From Marinirhabdus sp050859505 (GTDB lineage Bacteria > Bacteroidota > Bacteroidia > Flavobacteriales > Flavobacteriaceae), in contig NZ_CP193934.1 in assembly GCF_050859505.1 (NCBI RefSeq), positions 1,860,001-1,924,000 on the forward strand: a DNA stretch of 64,000 nucleotides, given 5' to 3'. Shown in pieces: positions 41,693-49,936 of the stretch. Within the stretch, counting starts at the first letter, position 1; every line of letters begins with the position of its first letter. The translations under genes were made by a program, and so were the position numbers. The notes beneath the pieces were generated by a model, which saw only the letters and a list, made by a program, of their open reading frames with translations, ran no database searches and was not told the DNA's origin.

Positions 41693-41712
41693 ATTTGTAC
41701 ATACAAATGTAG
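41693..41712 (-). promoter_or_regulatory. MarR operator palindrome overlapping a -7 box
   Basis: ATTTGTA-ca-TACAAAT is a perfect inverted repeat (41693-41708). On the - strand TACATTTG (41705-41712) matches TAnnTTTG and overlaps the right arm; a TTG lies 15 nt further upstream. Binding here would block MarR-YceI transcription and could also affect the divergent thioredoxin-like gene at 41798. Confidence 0.6.
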
Positions 41713-41797
41713 TGTAAATTTTGATTCAAGATTTATTTTATCATTTATTTAACGTGTTATCAAAATTGGCAATCGATCTTATGCATATTTTTATCGT

Positions 41798-42370
41798 ATG
41801 AAACTATTACTGAGCGTACTATTAGCAATTTTGTTAGTATCCTGCGGAAACAATACCGAAAAGGATCTATTAAAAGCCGATGCTGTTGTGAAAACCATCA
41901 CAAAGGCTACAACCCATACCACTGAAGGAACCGAAAATGCTACTTATGACGAATTAGAACTCATGAATTTTACTGAATTTGAAGCGAGATACCTTCAGCA
42001 ACCGTCTTCAGAAACAACCTATGTGATTAATTTTTGGGCTACGTGGTGCAAACCTTGTATAAAAGAATTACCCTACTTTGAAGAATTGAATAAGAACTAC
42101 AAAGACAAACATGTGAAAGTAGTTTTGGTGAGTTTAGATTTTCCGAAGCAGGTAGAAAAGCAGGTAATCCCTTTTATAAAAAAACACAATTTGAAAAGTG
42201 AGATTATACTGCTAGACGATCCGGATGCAAACACTTGGATCCCTAAAGTGAGCGATATGTGGAGTGGTGCTATTCCAGCAACCCTATTTGTAAAGGGGGA
42301 TAAACAAAAGTTTTTTGAAACATCTTTTACTTACACCGAATTAGAAACTGAATTAAAAACAATTTTATAA
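41798..42370 (+). CDS. TlpA-like thioredoxin-fold lipoprotein
   Basis: 190 aa. Lipobox LLVSC gives lipidated Cys16; the redox motif WCKPC is at 83-87 (FWATWCKPCIKELPYF); the cis-Pro loop is AIPATLFV. Probably a membrane-anchored periplasmic thiol-disulphide reductase. It is 8 nt from a second redox lipoprotein gene, so they are likely co-transcribed. Divergent from MarR. Confidence 0.92.
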   Translation: MKLLLSVLLAILLVSCGNNTEKDLLKADAVVKTITKATTHTTEGTENATYDELELMNFTEFEARYLQQPSSETTYVINFWATWCKPCIKELPYFEELNKNYKDKHVKVVLVSLDFPKQVEKQVIPFIKKHNLKSEIILLDDPDANTWIPKVSDMWSGAIPATLFVKGDKQKFFETSFTYTELETELKTIL

Positions 42371-42378
42371 TTAATATT

Positions 42379-43080
42379 ATGAAAACAATTTTTTTAAAAT
42401 TCGCAACCTTTGTTGCAGTTACAGCCCTTTTTGTAGCCTGCCAGGAAACCAAAGAGAAAGAAATAGCTACCATAGTTGAAACAGCTCCTGGTAAGGAAGT
42501 AGCCATGATAGGCACAGAAGAAGATATTGCTACGAAGGGATACGGCATAGGCGATGTAGCTACAGACTTTAAACTGAAAGATGTAACTGGCAAAATGGTA
42601 TCGCTTAGCGATTATAAAGATGCCAAAGGTTTTGTTGTAATCTTTACATGTAATACCTGCCCATTTGCTGTAGCGAGTGAGGATAGAATTATTGCGTTGG
42701 ATAAAAAATACAAAGAAAAAGGGTATCCAGTAATTGCCATTAATCCTAACGATCCAGAATTACAGCCAGACGACACATTTGAGTTGATGCAAGCAAAGGC
42801 AAAGGATAAAGGATTTACATTTCCATATCTGTATGATACTTCAAACTCGGTGTATGCAAGTTACGGCGCAACCAAGACACCACATGTATATTTGTTGAAA
42901 AAGGAAGACAAAGGCAATGTGGTTAAGTATATAGGAGCTATAGATGATAATGTACGTGACGGAGATGCCGTTAAAGATCAATTTTTGGCTAAAGCTATCG
43001 ATGAGCTGTTATCTGGCAAACAAGTTTCGGTAACAGAAACCAAGGCTATTGGCTGTTCTGTAAAGCAGAAGAAGGCTTAG
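42379..43080 (+). CDS. redoxin (AhpC/TSA-fold) lipoprotein
   Basis: 233 aa. Lipidated Cys21 (FVACQ). The thioredoxin-like core starts at GDVATDFKLKDVTGKMVSLS and has FTCNTCPFAVASEDRI with Cys91 and Cys94 (CNTC), in place of the peroxiredoxin PxxxTxxC. KTPHVYLL supplies the cis-Pro. This matches the 'thioredoxin family protein' group often found near TlpA proteins. Followed by an intrinsic terminator. Confidence 0.88.
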   Translation: MKTIFLKFATFVAVTALFVACQETKEKEIATIVETAPGKEVAMIGTEEDIATKGYGIGDVATDFKLKDVTGKMVSLSDYKDAKGFVVIFTCNTCPFAVASEDRIIALDKKYKEKGYPVIAINPNDPELQPDDTFELMQAKAKDKGFTFPYLYDTSNSVYASYGATKTPHVYLLKKEDKGNVVKYIGAIDDNVRDGDAVKDQFLAKAIDELLSGKQVSVTETKAIGCSVKQKKA

Positions 43081-43102
43081 TTTATAATATTTTTAACAAA
43101 AC

Positions 43103-43137
43103 AATCCGCTACAGTACATATCTGTGGCGGATTTTTT
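43103..43137 (+). terminator. intrinsic terminator after the redoxin gene
   Basis: AATCCGC...GCGGATT with an inner ACAG/CTGT stem and a T6 tract. Its T-run merges with TACATTTG (43137-43144), a -7-like box for the rhodanese pair. Confidence 0.85.
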
Positions 43138-43161
43138 ACATTTGTTGAAATTTAATTTATT

Positions 43162-43476
43162 ATGCAAGACCTAACACAAGAGCAGTGGCACAAGAAAATT
43201 ATTGAAGATGCCACTGGAGTTATTCTCGATGTACGTACCCCACACGAGGTTGACGAAGGTATTATCCCCAACGCACAGCACTTAGATATTCAGAATGCAC
43301 CATCTTTTATGGCGGGTGCTCAAGAGTTGGATAAAGCTAAAAACTATTATGTATATTGTCGTTCTGGCGGAAGAAGCGCCCAGGCATGTATGATTTTAGA
43401 GTCAATGGGTTTTGAAAATACATATAACTTATTAGGAGGATTTAGCGAATGGACCGGTGATAAAACCAATTTATAA
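43162..43476 (+). CDS. rhodanese-like sulfurtransferase (cytoplasmic)
   Basis: 104 aa single rhodanese domain. The active-site loop is YCRSGGRS with Cys66; VILDVRTPHEVDEG and NLLGGFSEW are conserved. No signal peptide. Its last base is shared with the ATG of the next, lipoprotein-type rhodanese (TAATG), so the pair is translationally coupled, one in the cytoplasm and one exported. Confidence 0.93.
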   Translation: MQDLTQEQWHKKIIEDATGVILDVRTPHEVDEGIIPNAQHLDIQNAPSFMAGAQELDKAKNYYVYCRSGGRSAQACMILESMGFENTYNLLGGFSEWTGDKTNL

Positions 43477-43871
43477 TGAAAAAATTCTTATTTCTCTTTT
43501 TAATTGCAATAGGTATAGCAACGTCTTGTTCTCAACCCAGTAAAGAAGTTCAAACTGTGAGTCCGCAAGAAGTGTATGATGCAGTGTATAATAAAAGCAA
43601 TTCTTCATTGCAAGTAGTAGACGTAAGAACCGCAGAAGAATATGGAGTATCCCATTTAAAAGATGCTCAAAATATTTGTGTGACTGAAGATGATTTTCAG
43701 GAAAAAGTAAAAAACTTACATAAAGACGAACCGGTGTATGTGTATTGTAAATCTGGAGGTAGAAGTGCAAGAGCAGCAAAAATACTTGCTGAAATGGGTT
43801 TCACTAAGATATATGATTTAGAAGGGGGTATCACGGCTTGGGAAGAAGATGGACTGGAAACAAATAACTAA
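43476..43871 (+). CDS. rhodanese-like lipoprotein (periplasmic)
   Basis: 131 aa. Lipobox IATSC (Cys18), rhodanese domain with VVDVRTAEEYGVSHL and the active-site loop YCKSGGRS (Cys91), ending DLEGGITAWEEDGLE. Overlaps the upstream rhodanese by 1 nt. Confidence 0.92.
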   Translation: MKKFLFLFLIAIGIATSCSQPSKEVQTVSPQEVYDAVYNKSNSSLQVVDVRTAEEYGVSHLKDAQNICVTEDDFQEKVKNLHKDEPVYVYCKSGGRSARAAKILAEMGFTKIYDLEGGITAWEEDGLETNN

Positions 43872-43993
43872 AACTTCTTAAATTCCTTAACACATTGATT
43901 TTATTGAAGTTAAATTGAAGCTAAAGGAACTTCAATTAACGCAATCTTCACATAGTGGTTTATACATTTATATAAATCAAATTCATAACCCCT

Positions 43994-44371
43994 ATGAAAG
44001 ATCAAGATCAGATTATCCAGGAAGAAATGAGAAAGCTTATTAAAAGAAGTTGCCAGTTTACAGAGAATCTAAGCAAAGATTATTATGGTTTTCAGAAGTC
44101 GCTTATAAAGTTTTACTTTGGAGCAATAGATGTTGTCATAGATTTTGATAAAGAAACTATCTTACTCTGGAATTCAAAACCAAGAACACCAAAAGATTAT
44201 AACCTCTATGATATTAATGAGGCTGTAGCAACAAAAATTTCCTATAGTAACTTAGAAGAGACACTCAAAGGATGCTTAGAAAAAGGTGACATGCAAACCC
44301 GTTTTTACAAAACAATGTTGTTTCATTACAGTAGAGTTGAAGAAAACAGCGCAATGCCTGTAAGCGCTTAA
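43994..44371 (+). CDS. hypothetical protein, 125 aa
   Basis: No family recognised. Soluble, charged, no signal peptide. It contains RSCQFTENLSKDYYGFQKSL and FGAIDVVIDFDKETILLW. An isolated gene ended by a clear terminator, so it is probably real. Confidence 0.7.
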   Translation: MKDQDQIIQEEMRKLIKRSCQFTENLSKDYYGFQKSLIKFYFGAIDVVIDFDKETILLWNSKPRTPKDYNLYDINEAVATKISYSNLEETLKGCLEKGDMQTRFYKTMLFHYSRVEENSAMPVSA

Positions 44372-44401
44372 TAGAGTTTTTTAATAAACAAAGTACAATA
44401 C

Positions 44402-44428
44402 AACCACTCTCATTAGAGTGGTTTTTTT
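44402..44428 (+). terminator. intrinsic terminator
   Basis: AACCACTCT-catt-AGAGTGGTT followed by T5. Confidence 0.92.
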
Positions 44429-44727
44429 CATGTTCGCTATTTTCCCAATAATAAGCCAAATAGAGTAGTAGGTCATTTATTCAACGTATATTTGCAATGT
44501 TAAAAAGTGAGTTCGCTTGTATTATTAGTACCCTTCTAGAGTAATTAATCCATTCCTTTCTTTTTTTTCCGAAGCTATAAAAGTAATAATCATATTCTAT
44601 GATATTTGCTTTGTACAGTTAGTGATGTATGATTTTTGCCTGAGTATTTCAGCAAAGTATATTGCGGTTTTTGTTTCAATTATGAAATAGAAATTTAAGT
44701 AACAATTAATTTTAAAAGAGTACCAAA
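44429..44727 (+). other. gene-free stretch upstream of the cold-shock gene (probable long 5' UTR)
   Basis: About 300 nt with no ORF of note. A TATATTTG box at 44487-44494 could be a -7 element, giving a 5' UTR of about 230 nt. Long structured leaders are usual for cold-shock genes. I see no TTG at the proper spacing. Confidence 0.4.
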
Positions 44728-44919
44728 ATGAAAGAAGGAACAGTAAAATTCTTTAACAACTCAAAAGGATTCGGATTTATTAAGCCAGCAGATGGTGGAG
44801 ACGATGTATTTGTGCACACAACAAACCTAATCGATGAGATTAGAGAAGATGACACCGTGCAATACGAAGAAGAAATGGGCCGTAAAGGTATCACAGCCGT
44901 ACGCGTTCAGTTGGTTTAA
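44728..44919 (+). CDS. cold-shock domain protein (CspA family)
   Basis: 63 aa. RNP-1 KGFGFI (13-18) and RNP-2 VFVHTT (27-32) are intact in a single OB-fold, starting MKEGTVKFFNNSKGFGFI. RNA chaperone. Shorter than E. coli CspA by a few residues, normal for Bacteroidota. Confidence 0.96.
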   Translation: MKEGTVKFFNNSKGFGFIKPADGGDDVFVHTTNLIDEIREDDTVQYEEEMGRKGITAVRVQLV

Positions 44920-44940
44920 TCACCAGTTAAACAATAACAA

Positions 44941-44969
44941 AACCTGTCTCGAAAGAGACGGGTTTTTTT
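44941..44969 (+). terminator. intrinsic terminator after the cold-shock gene
   Basis: AACCTGTCTC-gaaa-GAGACGGGTT (10 pairs, one G-T) followed by T5. Confidence 0.92.
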
Positions 44970-44983
44970 GTGGGTTTAATTTT

Positions 44984-45124
44984 ATGAAAAAATCTTTGTT
45001 GAGTGATCGTGGAGCTACTCGCAGGAGTCAGATTTTTGAAGAACCAGGACCAGAATTAGTGGTGTTTCGTTTTGCTGAAAACAGATTGCCCTATTTTAAA
45101 TCGAAACCAATTCATCCTTATTAA
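44984..45124 (+). CDS. possible small ORF, 46 aa
   Basis: ATG at 44984, stop at 45122-45124: MKKSLLSDRGATRRSQIFEE... ending FKSKPIHPY. It starts 15 nt after a terminator, with no promoter seen. It could equally be the remnant of a larger gene, since the next 400 bp contain a decayed gene. No family recognised. Confidence 0.3.
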   Translation: MKKSLLSDRGATRRSQIFEEPGPELVVFRFAENRLPYFKSKPIHPY

Positions 45125-45353
45125 GATGAATTTACGGAAACCGATAAAATAAATTTCGTTTTTATCATTTGTTAAAGAGTTTCTCCCAAATGTTTAGGAC
45201 TTTTGTACTATAGCGTTATTCTCTATTATCGGTAGTAAAATTGTTTTTACCTTTTCAGAAATAGGAATAATCTAAAACCTTATTTAAAAAAATAGTGAGA
45301 TATGTTAACCGTAAAAACAGAAACGAAAGAATAAAAAAAAATATAATTTGTAG
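45125..45353. other. gene-free stretch
   Basis: AT-rich, no supported ORF, RNA gene or repeat. Possibly the eroded upstream part of the pseudogene that follows. Confidence 0.5.
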
Positions 45354-45526
45354 TTACGAGAAGATACGTTAACAGATCGTGGCGCTATTTTCGAAAAGTC
45401 AGCGCCCTTTACTTCCCAGGTAATTAAAGACCAAAGGTTAATCACTGGCAAAACCCACAACCTGCTCATAGTGTTGGTAAGGCTACCTTACATGGGTTAC
45501 AAAGACTAATTAAAAGTGTTGAATAG
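45354..45526 (+). pseudogene. C-terminal remnant of a DJ-1/PfpI (class I glutamine-amidotransferase-like) gene, frameshifted
   Basis: One frame reads LTDRGAIFEKSAPFTSQVI, then KDQRLITG. Just after GGC at 45447-45449 the reading must slip by one base to continue QNPQPAHSVGKATLHGLQRL and IKSVE-stop. Together they match the usual DJ-1/PfpI C-terminus (...DGNLITGQNP-x-S-x-x-V-x-x). A single missing C explains the shift. No N-terminal half or nucleophile-elbow Cys is found upstream. Confidence 0.6.
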
Positions 45527-45928
45527 ATGAAAGGAGAAAAAAATTTAGAGGTACTTTTAAAATCAATGAAACCTAAACACAATGTAGGCGAATTTGTATT
45601 TTGTACAACAGAAAATTTGGAGCAACTTAATTTGAGCCAAGTCATAATGACGTTTAAAGAAGAAGAAAGCGTGACCATTATTTTGGAAAAGGAAGTCGCA
45701 GACAAACTAAATTTAAACTATTCTTTTATTGCGTCCTGGATTACACTTACAGTGCATTCTGCTTTAGAAGCAGTTGGTTTAACAGCCGCGTTTTCAAATG
45801 CATTATCCGAAAATGATATTAGTTGTAATGTTGTTGCAGCATATTATCACGACCATATTTTTGTCGATAAAAAAGATTCAAAAAGAGCGTTACAAGTTTT
45901 AACCAATTTAGCTACTACCTGTGATTAG
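45527..45928 (+). CDS. ACT-like domain protein
   Basis: 133 aa. The second half, ASWITLTVHSALEAVGLTAA then FSNALSENDISCNVVAAYYH and DHIFVDKKDSKRALQVL, is the beta-alpha-beta pattern of the small ACT-domain proteins with a C-terminal DHxFV strand. Probably a ligand-binding or regulatory protein; ligand unknown. The start codon overlaps the pseudogene's end. Followed by about 135 nt in which one frame reads KPNDNGYLLTVLNCNVLKFF then DNNQISDFEE-stop, perhaps another gene remnant. Confidence 0.75.
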   Translation: MKGEKNLEVLLKSMKPKHNVGEFVFCTTENLEQLNLSQVIMTFKEEESVTIILEKEVADKLNLNYSFIASWITLTVHSALEAVGLTAAFSNALSENDISCNVVAAYYHDHIFVDKKDSKRALQVLTNLATTCD

Positions 45929-46075
45929 AGCATGCAAGCCTAATGATAATGGATATTTACTTACAGTCCTCAATTGTAACGTTCTGAAATTCTTTGATAA
46001 CAACCAAATAAGTGATTTTGAAGAATAGCTAGCGTATAAGGAAAAACCTATCTAACTATAGAATTGAATACCATT

Positions 46076-46936
46076 ATGAAATACTATTATTTTCTATTTA
46101 CCCTACTGCTTTTTTGTTTGTGCAGTACTTCCTGTACGGTGCTACAATGGCGAAAGTCTGACCAGGGTATTCAACAGAAATTTAAAGACGTAGAAATCGA
46201 AAGTGAAATATCCTATTTTAAAGTAGATAGCCTGGATTTAAATATTCGAATTCAAGAAATTCAATCTGAAGGTAAAAATGTGAATCTCGTATTCATTCAC
46301 GGAGCACCGAGTTCCCTTTCCACTTGGGAAGGATACATGATGGATTCTACGCTTGTAGCAACTACAAACATGTATGCCATAGACAGACCGGGTTATGGCT
46401 ATTCAAATTTTGGCACTGCAATAACATCTATTGATGCTCAGGCTCAACTCATGAATGCTATCATCAACGATAAGAAATTAGAAAATGTAATTGCAATTGG
46501 TTCCTCCTACGGTGGTCCTATAGCGGCAAGAGTTGGTTTTTTAAACGCTAACGTTAAAGCGGTGGTGATGATTTCACCTGCAATCGATCCAAATAATGAG
46601 AAGGATATTTGGGCATCACGACTTACCCAATGGAAAGTAACACGATGGTTAGTTCCAACAGCCTACCGTGTTGCGGGGGATGAAAAATCAGCGCACGCAA
46701 AGGAACTTGCATTGATGGAAGAAGATTGGCAGCACCTTACTGTTCCCGTTTTACATATTCATGGAGACATCGACGATATCGTTCCTTATGAAAACATAAA
46801 CTATAGCAAAGAAAAATTTCAGCAGATAGAAGTGATTTCTATTTCAGAAAAAGGACACGAGATTTCTTATAAGAATACCGAGCTTGTCATTCCTCATTTA
46901 ATTGAGCTTATCAATCAAATTAAAGAGGGTAACTAA
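46076..46936 (+). CDS. alpha/beta hydrolase lipoprotein
   Basis: About 286 aa from the ATG after a weaker TTG. Signal/lipobox ending CLCSTSC. FIHGAPSSLSTWEGYM holds the oxyanion HG, AIGSSYGGPIAARVG is the nucleophile elbow (Ser in G-S-S-Y-G), and HGDIDDIVP and EKGHEIS provide the acid and His. A complete triad suggests an active esterase/lipase-like enzyme at the cell envelope. Confidence 0.88.
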   Translation: MKYYYFLFTLLLFCLCSTSCTVLQWRKSDQGIQQKFKDVEIESEISYFKVDSLDLNIRIQEIQSEGKNVNLVFIHGAPSSLSTWEGYMMDSTLVATTNMYAIDRPGYGYSNFGTAITSIDAQAQLMNAIINDKKLENVIAIGSSYGGPIAARVGFLNANVKAVVMISPAIDPNNEKDIWASRLTQWKVTRWLVPTAYRVAGDEKSAHAKELALMEEDWQHLTVPVLHIHGDIDDIVPYENINYSKEKFQQIEVISISEKGHEISYKNTELVIPHLIELINQIKEGN

Positions 46937-46958
46937 ACATACACAAAGGACTAAAATT

Positions 46959-47807
46959 ATGAAAATAGCAGTAACATCGGCAAGTGGACAGTTGGGGTCA
47001 GCGATCGTAAAAGAGTTGATAGAGCAAATCGGGAAAGACAACGTCATAGGCATAGCGCGCACACCTGAAAATGCAAAACATCTGGGCATTGAAATCAGAA
47101 AAGCAGATTACGACAATCGTCAGGACTTTGACAAAGCGTTACAAGGAATTGATACTGTTCTTTTGGTTTCGGGTATGGCGGAACCTCAAAAAAGAATTCA
47201 GCAACACAGAAATGTTATTGAAGCAGCAAAAAGCAATGGCGTAAAAAAAATAGTCTATACCAGTATTGTTGGGGACGCAGAGAAAAACGCATTTAGTCCT
47301 GTTGTGCAATCTAATCGCCAAACAGAAAAAGATATCCAAAATTCAGGTCTCGATTGGTGCATTGGAAGAAACGGGATTTACATTGAACCAGATTTAGAGT
47401 ATATAGCTACGTATATAAAAGAAGGTGAAATTAGAAATTGTGCGGGTGATGGAAAATGCACCTACACCAGCAGAGCAGAATTGGGAGTTGCGTACGCCAA
47501 AATGCTATTAGAAGAAAAACATAATGGACAAATTTACAATCTTGTAGGCGAGCCTATTACCCAGACCCAGCTTGCAGATTATATTAACCAAGTTTATAAC
47601 ACCCGCCTTGTTTATAATCCGGTTTCAGTTGAAGCCTATGCAACAGAAAGAAAAGCAGCGTTGGGCGATTTTATTGGAACCGTAATAGCTGGTATTTACG
47701 AAGGGATTCAATCAGGCGCGAACGATATACGTTCAGATTATGAAGAGGCGTCGGGAAGGCCACACAAACTACCAGTTGAAATGATTAAAGCGGTAAAAAA
47801 TAATTAA
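46959..47807 (+). CDS. NmrA/QorB-like NAD(P)-binding oxidoreductase
   Basis: 282 aa from the ATG of MKIAVTSASGQLGSAIV; an upstream extension overlaps the hydrolase gene and is rejected. TSASGQLGSAIVKELIEQIG is the atypical SDR glycine motif. GVKKIVYTSIVGDAEKN and LDWCIGRNGIYIEPDLEYIA match QorB/NmrA types, which act as quinone oxidoreductases or NAD(P) sensors. Converges on the AraC gene. Confidence 0.88.
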   Translation: MKIAVTSASGQLGSAIVKELIEQIGKDNVIGIARTPENAKHLGIEIRKADYDNRQDFDKALQGIDTVLLVSGMAEPQKRIQQHRNVIEAAKSNGVKKIVYTSIVGDAEKNAFSPVVQSNRQTEKDIQNSGLDWCIGRNGIYIEPDLEYIATYIKEGEIRNCAGDGKCTYTSRAELGVAYAKMLLEEKHNGQIYNLVGEPITQTQLADYINQVYNTRLVYNPVSVEAYATERKAALGDFIGTVIAGIYEGIQSGANDIRSDYEEASGRPHKLPVEMIKAVKNN

Positions 47808-47848
47808 GCAAAAGTCAGGCACTTTATTGATACTGAAATTACTAAAAA

Positions 47849-48733
47849 TCAAACTGCACAAGCACTTCGCTTTAATAACATATACTCACCGTTACTTTTA
47901 AACTCACGAATTGAAGTACCAGTATAACGCTTAAAAGTCTTTGAGAGATGACTTACATCGGTAAAGCTTAATTCATCGGCAATTTCGGTAAGCGTGAAAT
48001 CGGAATTTAGTAATCGGATTTCTACCAGTTTCAGCTTCGCTTTAATAATATACTCCCGGAGCGGCATATTGACTTGTTTTTTGAAAAATTCACTCACATA
48101 GGTAGACGACATTCTAAAAACCTCTGCCAGGTTTTCGATCTTGAGAAGTTCTGTTTTATTGATGTTTTCATTAATGTAGGTCAGCATTTTAGTAATTCTT
48201 TCATCAGCGTTGTTTTGCAAAACTTCGTAATGACTACCTCTTTTTACATTTCGTATAAGAATTTCCAAAACACTTGTCATTAAACTTGTGATAAGTGAAA
48301 TAGATTCTTCGCCAAATCCTCTGGATTCCTGTAAAATCATATCTATTAGCCTTTCGATATGTTGTCTGTCAGCTTCTTTTTTAATGATATCACCAGGCAA
48401 TTGGTTGTAGTTTGAAAGGATATAAGCGGCTTCCTTGAACCATTCATTTCTGTCTATAGTATTTCGATTGATGGTTTTAAAAAACGAATCATTAAATTTT
48501 AAGAATACAAATTTTGACGGTTTTTCAATAGTAAAGGAATGACATTTTAATGGCGGTAACAAAAAGATACTTCCTTTGCCATAAGGGTATTCGTTGTAGT
48601 TAATACATTGAGTGCCTTCCCCATCAAGGATCAAAACCAATTCGAAAAAATTGTTTTTAACGGGACGTTGTTTCCATTCTGAAAGTTCTATTTCTTGTAT
48701 TTCAAAAGGTTTATAGGCTTCTAATACTTGCAT
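47849..48733 (-). CDS. AraC family transcriptional regulator
   Basis: 294 aa. An N-terminal cupin-like domain (LVLILDGEGTQCINYNEYPY, FLLPPLKCHSFTIE) senses a ligand. The two C-terminal HTH motifs are TELLKIENLAEVFRMSSTYV with SEFFKKQVNMPLREYI, and SDFTLTEIADELSFTDVSHL with SKTFKRYTGTSIREF. Divergent from the MDR/SDR oxidoreductase pair, which it probably controls. Confidence 0.93.
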   Translation of the reverse strand: MQVLEAYKPFEIQEIELSEWKQRPVKNNFFELVLILDGEGTQCINYNEYPYGKGSIFLLPPLKCHSFTIEKPSKFVFLKFNDSFFKTINRNTIDRNEWFKEAAYILSNYNQLPGDIIKKEADRQHIERLIDMILQESRGFGEESISLITSLMTSVLEILIRNVKRGSHYEVLQNNADERITKMLTYINENINKTELLKIENLAEVFRMSSTYVSEFFKKQVNMPLREYIIKAKLKLVEIRLLNSDFTLTEIADELSFTDVSHLSKTFKRYTGTSIREFKSNGEYMLLKRSACAV

Positions 48734-48838
48734 AATTGACTATTTATGATGCAAAACTAGATAAATAATGAAGTTTCAGCAATTAAAATACAGGTAAAAC
48801 CTTTAAAAGTACATAAATACCCAATTTAGATACATCGT

Positions 48839-48865
48839 TTGCTTTATGAACACCGTATATCTTTG
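48839..48865 (+). promoter_or_regulatory. putative promoter for the oxidoreductase pair (TTG-N16-TATCTTTG)
   Basis: TTG at 48839-48841 and TATCTTTG at 48858-48865, 25 nt before the ATG at 48891. Spacing is slightly short. Confidence 0.4.
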
Positions 48866-48890
48866 TAGTATAATTAAAACAAATAATAGT

Positions 48891-49898
48891 ATGAAAGCAA
48901 TAGGATACAAAAAAAACCTTCCAATAGAAAATATTGAATCGTTACAAGACATAACATTAGATACCCCAAAAGCAAAAGGTAGAGACATATTAGTTGAGAT
49001 AAAAGCAATTTCAGTAAACCCAGCAGATTATAAAGTTCGCGCTGGAATGCCCGTTGAAGGTGATGGCTGGAAAGTTATTGGTTGGGATGCTGTAGGAATT
49101 GTAAAAGAAGTTGGCGAAGATGTTAGCTTATTTAAAGTAGGAGATGAAGTTTGGTATGCTGGCGATTTTACGCGTCAAGGCAGTTATGCTCAATACCAAA
49201 TAGTAGATGAACGAATTGTAGGTAAAAAACCATCAAGTATATCATTTGCTGAAGCTGCTGCGCTACCATTGACAGCAATTACCGCCTGGGAACTATTGTT
49301 TGACAGACTACAAGTGGCTAAAGAAGATGCTACTAAATCTATTTTAGTGATTGGTGCTGCTGGTGGTGTAGGTTCAATTTTGGTTCAATTGGCTAAAAAG
49401 CTAACAAAGCTAAACATTATTGGCACTGCTTCCAGAGAAGAAACCACCTCTTGGCTGAAAGAATTGGGGGCAGATAAGGTTATTAACCATAGACATAAAT
49501 TAAGTGATGAGTTTGAGAAATATCAACTTCCTGCACCAGATTACGTAGTAAGTTTAAATGGTACCGAGCAGCACTTAGACGAGATTGTTAAATTAATAAA
49601 ACCACAAGGGAAATTTGGTTTTATAGACGATCCAAAATCGGTAAATGTTATGCCTTTTAAACATAAAGCGGTGTCTACGCATATAGAGTTTATGTTTACC
49701 AGATCTATGTTTCAAACAGAAGATATGCAAGAGCAACATACCCTTTTAAATGAAGTGTCTACACTTATAGACAACGGAACCATTAAAACTACTCTAGGCG
49801 AAAATTTCGGAACCATAAACGCAGAAAACATGCGTAAAGCCCACGCTTTTTTAGAAACAGGCAAAGCAAAAGGTAAGATCGTATTAGAAGGATTTTAA
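48891..49898 (+). CDS. MDR-family zinc-independent alcohol dehydrogenase / quinone oxidoreductase
   Basis: 335 aa from the ATG of MKAIGYKKNLPIENIESLQD; the upstream in-frame start overlaps the promoter. VEIKAISVNPADYKVRAG and GDEVWYAGDFTRQGSYAQYQ are typical N-terminal MDR segments. LVIGAAGGVGSILVQLAKKL is the Rossmann NAD(P) motif. The structural-zinc Cys cluster is absent, as in quinone-oxidoreductase-type members. Followed 38 nt later by an SDR gene. Confidence 0.92.
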   Translation: MKAIGYKKNLPIENIESLQDITLDTPKAKGRDILVEIKAISVNPADYKVRAGMPVEGDGWKVIGWDAVGIVKEVGEDVSLFKVGDEVWYAGDFTRQGSYAQYQIVDERIVGKKPSSISFAEAAALPLTAITAWELLFDRLQVAKEDATKSILVIGAAGGVGSILVQLAKKLTKLNIIGTASREETTSWLKELGADKVINHRHKLSDEFEKYQLPAPDYVVSLNGTEQHLDEIVKLIKPQGKFGFIDDPKSVNVMPFKHKAVSTHIEFMFTRSMFQTEDMQEQHTLLNEVSTLIDNGTIKTTLGENFGTINAENMRKAHAFLETGKAKGKIVLEGF

Positions 49899-49936
49899 TT
49901 CAAAAATCATCCAAACAAAATAGACTAAATTACATC

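Noticed and set aside
45929..46063. Short frame KPNDNGYLLTVLNCNVLKFF as a gene
   Set aside because: Reads like a gene tail, but has no start codon or recognisable family; mentioned only as a possible remnant.
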